A stretch of 64,000 bases of DNA, taken from contig POWB01000018.1 of the NCBI GenBank assembly GCA_010912705.1, positions 40,073-104,072 of the forward strand, read 5' to 3'. The translations under genes and the position numbers were made by a program. This stretch comes from Halochromatium sp. Lineage in GTDB: Bacteria > Pseudomonadota > Gammaproteobacteria > Chromatiales > Chromatiaceae. This document shows, one piece after another, positions 32,989-41,298 of this stretch. The stretch's first letter is position 1; each line of letters begins with the position of its first letter. Under the pieces are notes generated by a model. The model worked only from the letters and a program-made list of their open reading frames with translations, made no database searches and was not told where the DNA came from.

Positions 32989-34023
32989 CTAGAGATCCTC
33001 GGTCTTATCCGCCTTGGCGAGGGTCTCGCCCTGAGCCTCGGCGCGACTGTTGGCTGCGATCTTGGTCAAGGCGGCGTCATCAATCCCTAGCGATTCGCCG
33101 ATCAAGGTCTCAGCGGCTCGGATCAGCGCTGCTGCATCGAGTCCGTATTCGCGCATCAGGTAGGGCTTGCTGGCGCCGTGGGCGTAGGTGTCGTGTAGGC
33201 CGAGCCGGATCAGCCGCTTGCCGATGCCTTGCTCGGCGAGCTGCTCGGCGATTGCGCTGCCGAGTCCGCCGATGATGCTGTGGTTTTCGATCGAGATCGC
33301 GCCATGGCGGGCCTTGGCGATCTGCTCGAGCAGTTGCGGGTCATCGAACGGTTTGTGGGTCGAGACGTGCAGATGGCTGACCGAGACGCCCCGGCTGCGC
33401 AGGGCGGCGACGGCGTTGATGGCCTCTTCGGTGCAGATGCCGGCGCTGATGATGGCGAGATCGGTGCCTTGCCCAAGATGCCTTGCCTGACCAAGTCGCA
33501 ACGGCTGATCGGCTGGGAACAGCCGCGGCACCTCGCCACGCAACTGGCGCACATAGACCGGGCCGTCGATGGCTTGCGCGACCGCGAGCACGGATTCCAC
33601 CTCGGTCGCGTCGCCGGCCTCGAGGATGGTCATGTTCGGCACCGTGCGCACTAGGGCGATGTCGTCGATGGCCTGATGAGTGACGCCGCCGGGGGTGGTG
33701 ATACCGGGCAGGAAGCCGATCAGCCGCACCGGCAGATTCGGATAGGCGATGCTCATCGCCAGCTGATCGAAGGGGCGGCGGGTGATGAAGACCGAGAAGG
33801 TGTGGATATAAGGAAAGAAGCCTTCGCGCGCGAGTCCGGCAGCAAAGCCCAGCATGTTCTGCTCGGCCATGCCGAAGGAGAAGAACCGCTCCGGGTATTG
33901 GTCACGGAAGCCATCGGCCTCGCAGGAGGCGGTGAGGTCGGCACCGAGCACCAGCAGGTCCGGGTGTTCGGCAGCGAAGCGGATCAGGTTCGATCGATGG
34001 GGGCGGGTGACCAGCTCGATCAT
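32989..34023 (-). CDS. Transketolase-like protein, C-terminal subunit
   Basis: 344 residues from ATG 34023 (agga nine bases upstream). The pyrimidine-binding domain of thiamine-diphosphate enzymes is clear: DLLVLGADLTASCEADGFRD, RFFSFGMAEQNMLGFAAGLA (the catalytic Glu of AEQN), and PGITTPGGVTHQAIDDIALV. The transketolase C-terminal domain follows (GTDLAIISAGICTEEAINAV). With the N-terminal half encoded next door it would form a split transketolase like those of archaea and of some sugar-catabolic operons. The substrate is unknown. The acidic C-terminal tail (EAQGETLAKADKTEDL) is variable. Confidence 0.85.
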   Translation of the reverse strand: MIELVTRPHRSNLIRFAAEHPDLLVLGADLTASCEADGFRDQYPERFFSFGMAEQNMLGFAAGLAREGFFPYIHTFSVFITRRPFDQLAMSIAYPNLPVRLIGFLPGITTPGGVTHQAIDDIALVRTVPNMTILEAGDATEVESVLAVAQAIDGPVYVRQLRGEVPRLFPADQPLRLGQARHLGQGTDLAIISAGICTEEAINAVAALRSRGVSVSHLHVSTHKPFDDPQLLEQIAKARHGAISIENHSIIGGLGSAIAEQLAEQGIGKRLIRLGLHDTYAHGASKPYLMREYGLDAAALIRAAETLIGESLGIDDAALTKIAANSRAEAQGETLAKADKTEDL

Positions 34024-34117
34024 CAGTGGTGGTCCTGGCGGAAGGCCTGCAGCATGGACTGACGAGGCGCGCGCCCCGACTCGACTTGTCGCTCTTCGGT
34101 TGGCTGCGATCTGGCTT

Positions 34118-35167
34118 TCATTGGCTGCTACTGTCTTGCCAGTGCTCGAGCAGATCCTCATAGGCATCTTGCTCGGCGGTTGTTTTAAACCGCAGATAGT
34201 GCAGTTTTGGTGCGCGCTCGCGCAGCAGCTCAATGCCGCGGCAAGGGTCGGTGCGGGCAATGACGACCAGTGGCTGGTCGGTCGGTGCCGGCTCGGCTTG
34301 GTGCTGGGGCGTTGATGCCGTTGCTGTCACGGCTCTCGGCGTTGCACCTGTGCCCGCGCCTGATCCCGATAAGCGCGCCAGCGCCGGCGCAGCCAAGGCC
34401 TCACTGTCGTGGCCATCGACCTCATGCACCTCGGCGCCAAACGCACGCAGGCGATCGGCAAGGGGCTCGATGGTCATCACATCGGTCATGGGACCATCGC
34501 ATTGCTGGGCATTGGCATCGATGTAGACACCGAGATTGCCGATGCGGTGATGGGCCAGCGCGGCGAAGGCCTCCCAAGTCTGGCCCTCTTGAAACTCGCC
34601 ATCGGACATGAACACCCAGACCCGCCCGGTCTCGCCGCGCAGCCGGCGCGCGAGGGCGATGCCACCGGCCTGGCTCAGGGCCTGGCCGAGTGAGCCTGCG
34701 GTAAGCTCATGGCCAGGGGAATGTTCGGCACCGATCAATTCGACCGTGCTGCCGTCGGTGTTGAAGGCCTCTAACGCATCCGGGCCGAGTCGACCGAGCT
34801 CGATCAGCAGCGCGTACAAGACCAGTGCGTAATGCACCGGCGAGAAGATGAAGCGATCCAGTTCGGGCGCGCGCGGGCCGTTGTAGCCGGCGCCGGTGAA
34901 GGCGTTGGGATTATCACGACTGGGCACGCCAGCAAAGGCGCGCGGGATCAACGGGGCGATGCTGGGGCCGAGCCGCATGACCCGCAGGTAGAGGGTCGCG
35001 AGGATATCGGCAGACGAGCAGGCCTGGCTCAGATAGCCGCCGTTGTTGCGCAGGGTATGCTCAAGCACACGACGGCGAATGCCCGCAGCGACGGCTTTAA
35101 CCGTCAACGTCGACGGTGGCTGAGCGGACGTTGCCTGCTGTCCAGTGTGCAATGGTTGCGCGTTCAT
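34118..35167 (-). CDS. Transketolase-like protein, N-terminal subunit
   Basis: 349 residues. The thiamine-diphosphate-binding domain has NGGYLSQACSSADILATLYL, GAEHSPGHELTAGSLGQALS, and the metal site RVWVFMSDGEFQEGQTWEAF, continuing to GVYIDANAQQCDGP. Its start overlaps the end of the upstream SDR gene by 4 nt, and it ends 94 bp before the C-terminal subunit, so all three are one operon. An Ala/Gly/Thr-rich insertion (SGSGAGTGATPRAVTATAST) near residue 270 looks repeat-derived. Split transketolases work as heterotetramers. Confidence 0.85.
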   Translation of the reverse strand: MNAQPLHTGQQATSAQPPSTLTVKAVAAGIRRRVLEHTLRNNGGYLSQACSSADILATLYLRVMRLGPSIAPLIPRAFAGVPSRDNPNAFTGAGYNGPRAPELDRFIFSPVHYALVLYALLIELGRLGPDALEAFNTDGSTVELIGAEHSPGHELTAGSLGQALSQAGGIALARRLRGETGRVWVFMSDGEFQEGQTWEAFAALAHHRIGNLGVYIDANAQQCDGPMTDVMTIEPLADRLRAFGAEVHEVDGHDSEALAAPALARLSGSGAGTGATPRAVTATASTPQHQAEPAPTDQPLVVIARTDPCRGIELLRERAPKLHYLRFKTTAEQDAYEDLLEHWQDSSSQ

Positions 35168-35943
35168 TCTGCGGCTGCGCCGGCTGGCACAGATTGTGCG
35201 CTGAATGCCTGGCCCGTCAGGCCGCGAGAATCGGGACCGAGCAGGTAGAGATAGGCGTTGATGATCTGTTCAGGGGGCGCTAGCCTGTTCGGGTCTTCGG
35301 CTGGGTAGAGTTGCCGCCGCTGCGCGGTGCGCACCGCGCCGGGATCGATGCTGTTGACGCGGATGCGGCTGCTGTTCTCGGTCTCTTCAGCGAGCGTCTG
35401 CATCAACGCTTCGATGCCGGCCATGGCAGCGGCGAAGGCGCCCCAGTAGGCGAGCGCACGGCGACCGACGCGATCGGATTGAAATAGGACCGAGGCGGCT
35501 TCCGCGGCGCGCAACAGCGGCAAGCAGGCCTGGGTGAGCAGGAAGGGCGCGGTCAGATTGATGCGCAGTACCTTGTTCCACTGCTCGGCGTCGTAGTCAT
35601 CGATGCGGCTCAGGAAGGGAATGTATTGGGCCGTGTGCACCAGCCCGTCGAGCCGACCGAACTCATCACCGAGCGTGGTCGCGATGCCGAGCATCAGTGG
35701 CTCGTCGGCTTTATCGAGGTCGAGCGGCAGGCTGGCCGGCTCAGGCGAGCCCTCGATGGTGATCGCGTCGTAGACCGACTCGAGTGCCTTCTCGCGGAAG
35801 CCGCTGAGGATTACGGTGGCGCCGTGGCGCGCCGCGGCGAGCGCCAGTGCCTTGCCGATGCCTTCGGCAGCGCCGGTGATAAGGATCACGCGGTCCTCTA
35901 GCAGGTCGGGGCGGGGTTGGTAGTCCTGCAGGTTAGGCTTCAC
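35164..35943 (-). CDS. Short-chain dehydrogenase/reductase (YciK-like)
   Basis: About 259 residues. The Rossmann TGxxxGIG motif (VILITGAAEGIGKALALAAA) binds NAD(P). The NAG-like position reads VHTAQY. The catalytic triad region has SVLFQSD and ALAYWGAFAAAM, with the usual YxxxK replaced by YWGAF. The loss of the active-site Lys is odd, though YciK-type SDRs show variation there. GTG 35943 is the likely start; TTG 35967 would add eight residues. It is first in an operon with the two transketolase halves, suggesting that oxidation/reduction of a sugar or polyol is coupled to C2 transfer. Confidence 0.75.
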   Translation of the reverse strand: MKPNLQDYQPRPDLLEDRVILITGAAEGIGKALALAAARHGATVILSGFREKALESVYDAITIEGSPEPASLPLDLDKADEPLMLGIATTLGDEFGRLDGLVHTAQYIPFLSRIDDYDAEQWNKVLRINLTAPFLLTQACLPLLRAAEAASVLFQSDRVGRRALAYWGAFAAAMAGIEALMQTLAEETENSSRIRVNSIDPGAVRTAQRRQLYPAEDPNRLAPPEQIINAYLYLLGPDSRGLTGQAFSAQSVPAGAAAE

Positions 35944-36044
35944 GGCGATGCATCCGTTTTTCGACAATCAAAAGCATATCTCCAAGGACTGTCTCGGCAG
36001 TGCTCGTCATGACAATGATTGGGGCTAGCGCTGATCAGCAAGGC

Positions 36045-36086
36045 TAGTCAGCGCGGGCGCTCAGTTAGTCAGCGCGGGTGCTCAAG
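36045..36086. repeat. 21-bp tandem duplication downstream of cydX
   Basis: Two copies of tagtcagcgcggg.gctca plus one or two bases at 36045 and 36066 differ at two or three positions. They lie between the end of cydX and the SDR operon. Confidence 0.85.
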
Positions 36087-36108
36087 ATCAGGTGCAAGCA
36101 TTGAGAGG

Positions 36109-36243
36109 TCAAGCCGGCAGATCGTCTTCTTGGGGATCGTCTCCGGCGCCACCTAAGCATTGCGACGACTCATACCACAACACATTGATGATGCCAAAGG
36201 CGACGGCGAGTAGCACGCCGAGAATCCAAGTGAAATACCACAT
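36109..36243 (-). CDS. cydX: Cytochrome bd oxidase small subunit CydX
   Basis: A 44-residue single-helix membrane peptide: MWYFTWILGVLLAVAFGIIN, then VLWYESSQCLGGAGDDPQED. The N-terminal MWYFxWILG and the following Glu after LWY are diagnostic of CydX/YbgT, which stabilises the haem site of cytochrome bd-I. It follows cydB by 54 bp on the same strand, completing cydA-cydB-cydX. The acidic soluble tail is usual. It is small enough to be missed by automatic gene callers. Confidence 0.9.
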   Translation of the reverse strand: MWYFTWILGVLLAVAFGIINVLWYESSQCLGGAGDDPQEDDLPA

Positions 36244-36297
36244 TGTTTGCTGCTCCAAATTGGTGCGTAGCGCCAGCGCTGGCTGGCACTACGATGG

Positions 36298-37440
36298 CTA
36301 GTAGGCCAGGGTATCTTGAGCCTGAATCTCCTCGACCGTGACCCGGCGCCACATCTTGGCGTAGGTCCAGGTGGTGTAGATCAAGATGATCGGGATGAAG
36401 ATTACCGCGGCCCAGAACATCACCGTCAGCGTCAGATGGCTAGAGGTGGCATCCCAGGCGATCAGGCTGCTATTCGGGTTGCTGCTCGAGGGCATGATGA
36501 ACGGGAACATCGCCGCGCCCGCGGTCATGATGATGCCGGTAATACCGAGCCCGCTCATGATCAGCCCGAGACCGGCCCGATCGCGCATCGAGAGCAAGAT
36601 CGCAAGTCCAAGCCCGGCGAAGCCGAGGATCGGGAACAGCAGGGTCCAGGGATACTGCCGGTAGTTGGTCAGCCAGCCATAGGGATCGACCACGACCTCC
36701 TTGGTCAGCGGATTGGGGATTGCATCCAGCGGTGGCATGCTCACCACCTTGAAGCCATCGACGCCGAGCGTCAGCCAGATGCCGGCCAGCGCGAAGGCAG
36801 CGATGGTGGCCAGGCCGACGATCTTGGCCCAATGCTTGGCGCGCGTGGCGATCGGCTCGCCGGTGCGTAGCTGCAGCCAGATGGCACCGTGCATGGTCAG
36901 CATGCCGAGGCTGATGAGGCCAGCGAGCAGCGCAAAGGGGTTCAGCAGCCCGAAGAAGCTCCCGGTGTAGTAGGGCCGCAGCAGCTCATCGAGATGGAAG
37001 GGCACGCCCTGCAAGAGGTTGCCGAAGGCGATACCGAACACGAGCGCCGGTACTGCCCCGCCGATGAAGAGCCCCCAGTCCCAAGCGCTGCGCCAGGTCT
37101 TGTTCTGGATCTTACTGCGGTAGTCAAACCCGACTGGCCGAAAGAACAGGGCGAACAGCGCCAGTAGCATCGCGAAGTAGAAGCCGCTGAAGGCGGTTGC
37201 ATAGACCAGTGGCCAAGCGGCAAAAATAGCGCCGCCGGCGGTGATCAGCCAGACCTGGTTGCCATCCCAGTGCGGGCCGACGGTGTTGATGATCACGCGG
37301 CGCTCGTCGTCACCCTTTCCGAGGAAGGGCAGCAGGGTGCCGACGCCCATATCCATGCCGTCGGTGACGGCAAAGCCGATGAATAGCACACCGACCAGGA
37401 CCCACCAGATCAGTTTGAGAACTTCGTAGTCGATGATCAT
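36298..37440 (-). CDS. cydB: Cytochrome bd ubiquinol oxidase subunit II
   Basis: 380 residues, polytopic membrane protein. The N-terminus [20 protein letters not shown], then [20 protein letters not shown], and the following [20 protein letters not shown] are highly conserved in CydB. Other conserved stretches are [20 protein letters not shown] and [20 protein letters not shown]. The start overlaps the cydA stop by 4 nt. With CydA it forms the high-affinity quinol oxidase used under low oxygen. Confidence 0.95.
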   Translation of the reverse strand: MIIDYEVLKLIWWVLVGVLFIGFAVTDGMDMGVGTLLPFLGKGDDERRVIINTVGPHWDGNQVWLITAGGAIFAAWPLVYATAFSGFYFAMLLALFALFFRPVGFDYRSKIQNKTWRSAWDWGLFIGGAVPALVFGIAFGNLLQGVPFHLDELLRPYYTGSFFGLLNPFALLAGLISLGMLTMHGAIWLQLRTGEPIATRAKHWAKIVGLATIAAFALAGIWLTLGVDGFKVVSMPPLDAIPNPLTKEVVVDPYGWLTNYRQYPWTLLFPILGFAGLGLAILLSMRDRAGLGLIMSGLGITGIIMTAGAAMFPFIMPSSSNPNSSLIAWDATSSHLTLTVMFWAAVIFIPIILIYTTWTYAKMWRRVTVEEIQAQDTLAY

Positions 37441-39074
37441 GAGCCGTCTCCTAGGTGCCGACTGGCGGGCGCGCTTGCGGAGGGGGCGCCAGCACCGGTG
37501 GCATCGGTCTCGGTCTTCGAGGCTTGCTGTTTCTCGAAGTGGTACTTGCCGGTATGCAATGAGCTTGGTCCCTGCCGGCCAAACTTGAACATCAGGTACA
37601 TCTCGATGAGGAAGAGCAGCGTATAGAAGATGATGAAGGCGCTGAGGCTGATGACCAGGTCGTTCGCGGCCAGGCTGGAGGCCGCGACCGAGGTGGGTAA
37701 GACCTCACCAATCGCCCAAGGCTGGCGCCCAAACTCGGCCACAAACCAGCCCGTCTCGGCGGCGATCCAGGGCACCGGGATGCTGAAGAGGAAGGCACGC
37801 AGCAGCCAGCGCTTATCCTGCACCTGGCGCTTGGCGTTGTAGTAGAAGCCCAGCACAAACAGCAGCAGCATCCAGAAGCCAGCGGCAACCATGACACGGA
37901 AGGTCCAGAACAGCGGGGCGACCTCCGGGATCGAGTCCTTGACCGCCATCTGGATCTGCTCCTCGGTGGCCTCGGCCGGATTGTCGATATAGGCCTTCAG
38001 CAGCAGGCCGTAGCCAAGGTCATCCATGTGATCCTTGAACATGGCACGGTTGCCTTCGGTGTCCTGACCGGTTCGTAGGCGCTGCAAGTATTCGTAGGCG
38101 ATCATGCCGGAGCGGATACGGATCTCGTGGTCGACCATCAGTTCCTTCAGCCCGGTGACCTCTTGGTTGAGCGAGCGGGTCGCGATCAGCCCCATCAGCC
38201 AGGGGATCTTGATCGCGTCATGGGTCTCTTCGTCTTCATTGCTGGGCAAGCCGAAGGCGGTAAAGGCTGCCGGCGCGGGCTCGGTGTGCCACTCGGCCTC
38301 AATCGCGGCAAGCTTGACCTTCTGCACGTCGCCGACCTCGTAGCCGGATTCGTCGCCGAGCAGGATCACAGAGAGGATCGACGCCAGGCCGAAGCCCATG
38401 GCGACCGAGAACGAGCGCTTGGCGAAGGCGAGATCACGCCCCTTGAGCATGTAGTAGGCGCTGATACCCGCGACGAACATCGCTGCGGTGACATAGCCTG
38501 CTGCCACGGTGTGCACGAACTTGACCTGCGCGACCGGGTTGAACAGCACCTCGGTGAAGCTGACCATCTCCATGCGCATGGTCTCGAAGCTGAACTCGGA
38601 GCCGACCGGATGCTGCATCCAGCCATTGGCGATCAAGATCCACATCGCCGAGAGGCTTGAGCCCACAGCGACCAGGAAGGTGACGGCCAGATGCTGGCGC
38701 TTGGTCAGGCGCTCCCAGCCAAGGAAGAACAGACCAATGAAGGTCGACTCGAGGAAGAAGGCCATCAGGCCCTCGATGGCCAGCGGCGCGCCGAAGACGT
38801 CGCCGACATAGTGGGAGTAGTAGGCCCAGTTGGTGCCGAACTGGAACTCCATCGTCAGACCCGTGGTGACCCCGAGGGCAAAGTTGATGCCGAACAACTT
38901 GCCCCAGAACTTGGTCATGTCCTTATAGATCTGACGTCCGGTCATCACGTAGACACTTTCCATGATCACCAGCATCCAGCTGAGACCGAGGGTCAGTGGG
39001 ACGAAGAGAAAGTGATACATCGCGGTGATGGCAAATTGCCACCGCGACAGCTCGACCATTGCGCTATCTAGCAT
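37437..39074 (-). CDS. cydA: Cytochrome bd ubiquinol oxidase subunit I
   Basis: 545 residues. Haem ligand regions are visible: [20 protein letters not shown] (His for haem b595) and [33 protein letters not shown] carries the Met ligand region of b558. The quinol-binding Q-loop begins [20 protein letters not shown] and is long ([20 protein letters not shown]), as in bd-I oxidases. The C-terminus is extended by an Ala/Ser/Thr-rich tail. The enzyme reduces oxygen to water without proton pumping and protects oxygen-sensitive processes such as nitrogen fixation. Palindromes upstream (39271-39338) probably regulate it. Confidence 0.95.
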   Translation of the reverse strand: MLDSAMVELSRWQFAITAMYHFLFVPLTLGLSWMLVIMESVYVMTGRQIYKDMTKFWGKLFGINFALGVTTGLTMEFQFGTNWAYYSHYVGDVFGAPLAIEGLMAFFLESTFIGLFFLGWERLTKRQHLAVTFLVAVGSSLSAMWILIANGWMQHPVGSEFSFETMRMEMVSFTEVLFNPVAQVKFVHTVAAGYVTAAMFVAGISAYYMLKGRDLAFAKRSFSVAMGFGLASILSVILLGDESGYEVGDVQKVKLAAIEAEWHTEPAPAAFTAFGLPSNEDEETHDAIKIPWLMGLIATRSLNQEVTGLKELMVDHEIRIRSGMIAYEYLQRLRTGQDTEGNRAMFKDHMDDLGYGLLLKAYIDNPAEATEEQIQMAVKDSIPEVAPLFWTFRVMVAAGFWMLLLFVLGFYYNAKRQVQDKRWLLRAFLFSIPVPWIAAETGWFVAEFGRQPWAIGEVLPTSVAASSLAANDLVISLSAFIIFYTLLFLIEMYLMFKFGRQGPSSLHTGKYHFEKQQASKTETDATGAGAPSASAPASRHLGDGS

Positions 39075-39270
39075 CGTTGAGATTCCGAGTCCGATTACAG
39101 ACTTCTAGATACCGGCGCCGGTTGGTGCCAGCATCCACCACCTCCCGTCGTTGCCCCGGCCACGCGGTTGTGTCGAGGACGATCGATTGTTGCGCCGTTT
39201 CGTAACGGCGTCTCGTGCGGCTGCCGCGCTGATCGCGTTCGGCAGTCCAGCTCCATCAGGAAAAGCTTAA

Positions 39271-39288
39271 TTACCAGTTTGCTGGTAA
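39271..39288. promoter_or_regulatory. Palindromic operator candidate upstream of cydA
   Basis: ttaccag (39271-39277) and ctggtaa (39282-39288) are perfect inverted copies separated by tttg. The size and spacing fit a dimeric repressor or activator site. It is about 200 bp before the cydA start, so it probably controls the cyd operon. Confidence 0.55.
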
Positions 39289-39321
39289 CGAATGCGATTT
39301 CTCAATCCTGACAGTTTCCGT

Positions 39322-39338
39322 CAAGCTCAGCGAGCTTG
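39322..39338. promoter_or_regulatory. Perfect 7-bp hairpin upstream of cydA
   Basis: caagctc-agc-gagcttg forms a tight hairpin in either strand. It may be a second regulator site or part of the end of the upstream transcript. No T-run follows. Confidence 0.35.
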
Positions 39339-39462
39339 CGATTGATCAAGGTCAGTGGAGGCGGCTCGATGTTGCCGCTCATGCGCGCCACTTAAAACGA
39401 TAGCTGTCCTGACCTGCGAGGAACATGCTGCAGTTTGTGCCTCCCAGAAGCCATGGCGTCGA

Positions 39463-39810
39463 TTAGTGTTCGTGAGGTGCGGCAGGCGGCAATGCCTGTC
39501 CGTTCGCGATGGCGCTCAGCGCGGCTGCGATATCGGTCTCGGAAGTCGTGATGACGCTGATATCTTGGCGCGCCATGCGCTCGATGAAGAGGTCTCCGGC
39601 GCCGCCGGTCAAGATATGGGTGAGCTGGCGCTGATAGAGCGGGTGGTCGGGGCCATGGTATTCGTGCAGCGAGAGTTCCTTAGGCAGATCCAGTCGCTCG
39701 ACCTCGACCGGCTCGCCGCCCGGCTCGAGATCGTAGATCAGGAAGCGGCGGCTCTTGCCGGCATGCCCGGTGATGGTCTTGAAGTTTTGGCTGCTAACGG
39801 CAATGCGCAT
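39463..39810 (-). CDS. NifX/NifB-family iron-molybdenum-cluster-binding protein
   Basis: 115 residues: MRIAVSSQNFKTITGHAGKS, then RRFLIYDLEPGGEPVEVERL and LTHILTGGAGDLFIERMARQ, ISVITTSETDIAAALSAI. This is the dinitrogenase Fe-Mo cofactor domain shared by NifX, NafY and many small proteins of unknown role. Members bind Fe-S or Mo-Fe clusters. Outside nif clusters they are often near redox regulators. Here the neighbours are a DUF6858-type protein, an Fnr-family regulator and cytochrome bd. That suggests a role in redox metabolism or in oxygen protection, not necessarily in nitrogenase. Confidence 0.82.
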   Translation of the reverse strand: MRIAVSSQNFKTITGHAGKSRRFLIYDLEPGGEPVEVERLDLPKELSLHEYHGPDHPLYQRQLTHILTGGAGDLFIERMARQDISVITTSETDIAAALSAIANGQALPPAAPHEH

Positions 39811-39846
39811 TGGTGGGCTCCTGCGGGGCTCGGTGTTGGCCTAATT

Positions 39847-40254
39847 CTACTGCGGCTCGGCGCCGTTCTGACGCAGCCCGAGTGCCCAGTCTTCCATCGC
39901 GGCGTTGGCGACCGGCATCGGTGTCTCCATGAAGCTGATCACGAACTGATCATCAAGCTCGGCGATGCCGATGGAGCGCGGTCTCAGACCGAGGATCTCT
40001 GGGCTCGGTAGTGATAAGCCGAAGCAAAACAGCAGGTTCTTCGCCGCGCGGATCTCCCGTGCTATGTCGCCCTCGGGGAGGGCGCAGGTATGGGCGTAAT
40101 GATCAAAGATGGCGATGAAATGGCCGCAGCGATGGGCTTCGACACAGTCGCGAAAGTAGCTGCAGATCTCATCGATGGTGCTGAACCGGGTCTCGTTGCG
40201 ATCAAGCCTGAGCACAAAGAGGGGATAACGTTCGTTGAGCAGGGTTTGCTTCAT
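39847..40254 (-). CDS. DUF6858-type protein
   Basis: 135 residues from ATG 40254 (KQTLLNERYPLFVLRLDRNE, then RFSTIDEICSYFRDCVEAHR, FIAIFDHYAHTCALPEGDIA). The layout is a small alpha/beta protein with two or three conserved Cys/His positions (HRCGHF, HYAHTC, FCFGLS). I associate it with DUF6858, for which no function is known to me. It lies 37 bp before the NifX-like gene on the same strand and after the Fnr-family gene, so the three may be co-regulated. Confidence 0.6.
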   Translation of the reverse strand: MKQTLLNERYPLFVLRLDRNETRFSTIDEICSYFRDCVEAHRCGHFIAIFDHYAHTCALPEGDIAREIRAAKNLLFCFGLSLPSPEILGLRPRSIGIAELDDQFVISFMETPMPVANAAMEDWALGLRQNGAEPQ

Positions 40255-40425
40255 AGTGCTGTGCGTAACCGGTTCCAAAGGCCGGTTCTAGTGGCCTTCT
40301 TTCGCGTAGTCCGCGCAGCTTAGCGGTCATCTGCTAGCGGCGACATTGAAAGCTGTCATTGACTCTGAAGCGGTGCCTGTGCGACCTCTGGGTGCATTGG
40401 TTGCATCGGTATTCGTGCAGCGCGG

Positions 40426-41133
40426 CTAATCCTCAGCAATCCGCCTCAAGTTGGGGATATCGAGCAAGAACCGGTTTGGTCGCGACTCGACGATCAAACT
40501 CTCACGCTTGAAGCCGGCGATGGTGCGACTGGCCGTCTCGGTGGTGATGCCAAGCATGGCGCCCATGTCTTCGCGCCCAAACAGCTGGCATTCGCTCGAT
40601 TCGCGATCGCGCACCAGACGCAGCAGCAAGCGTGCGACGCGCTGTCGCGCCGAGCCGGTCGAGAGCTCGGTCAGCCAGGCATCGGCCTCGTTGAGGGCGT
40701 GCTGCCAGCGTTGCATCAATTCTTCATGCAGGCCGGGGTTGTCTTTGCTCAGTGCCTTGACCACCCGCGTCGGGAAGCGACAGATCTCAGTCGGCGCCAG
40801 GGCCACGGCATCGTGCTGATAGGCATTGCCTAACAGCGCCTCGAGCCCCAGTACATCGGTGCCGCGCGCGATGCGCACGATGCGCTGGCTGCCGTCTGGT
40901 AGATACTGCACCAGCTTGAGCGAGCCGCTGCGAACGGTGAACATGTAATCGCCGACTTCACCCGCCTGATACAGGGAAGTGCCCGGTTTCAGGTCGAATT
41001 GATCGATTGGGTCGTGGATGCGGTCGAAGTCTTGCTCGGCGAGCCCGGCGAACAAGACCGATGCTCGGAGCGTGCAATTTCGGCAGTCGGCCTCGCCGGC
41101 CCAAGCCTCACGCAATGTCACGGATCTGACCAT
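40426..41133 (-). CDS. Crp/Fnr-family transcriptional regulator
   Basis: 235 residues. A cyclic-nucleotide-binding-like barrel (DLKPGTSLYQAGEVGDYMFT) and a C-terminal winged helix (LFGREDMGAMLGITTETASR, then TIAGFKRESLI) are present. The recognition helix keeps the E--SR pattern of Fnr, which reads TTGAT half-sites. Near the N-terminus only CRNC is found instead of the three clustered cysteines of classical Fnr, with one more Cys in EICRFP. A labile 4Fe-4S cluster is therefore uncertain. It lies upstream of the DUF6858, NifX-like and cyd genes, likely targets. Confidence 0.88.
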   Translation of the reverse strand: MVRSVTLREAWAGEADCRNCTLRASVLFAGLAEQDFDRIHDPIDQFDLKPGTSLYQAGEVGDYMFTVRSGSLKLVQYLPDGSQRIVRIARGTDVLGLEALLGNAYQHDAVALAPTEICRFPTRVVKALSKDNPGLHEELMQRWQHALNEADAWLTELSTGSARQRVARLLLRLVRDRESSECQLFGREDMGAMLGITTETASRTIAGFKRESLIVESRPNRFLLDIPNLRRIAED

Positions 41134-41298
41134 GCCTCTTATTCTTTACCGGCGCGCTGTCAATGACGGATGACGTACAAGTGTACAGGATTTTGCGGTG
41201 CACAATAGGCTTTACCCTGTTCTCACGTTATCACGGTGTGCGAAGTATGATGAAGCTTATCGCTGCCAACCTCAGGCTCACCTAGGCTGCCCCATACC

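Larger units (their letters stand above)
39075..39462. other. 388-bp regulatory gap upstream of cydA
   Basis: No gene is visible. The gap contains two perfect inverted repeats listed separately and a ttgatcaa palindrome at 39342-39349. A classical Fnr box (ttgat-N4-atcaa) is not present in exact form. Confidence 0.45.

Noticed and set aside
39342..39349. ttgatcaa as an Fnr box upstream of cydA
   Set aside because: Fnr sites need a 4-bp spacer between TTGAT and ATCAA. Here the half sites overlap, so only a generic palindrome can be claimed.
39355..40011. 218-codon plus-strand frame across the NifX-like gene
   Set aside because: It is antisense to a recognised small protein, with atypical composition.
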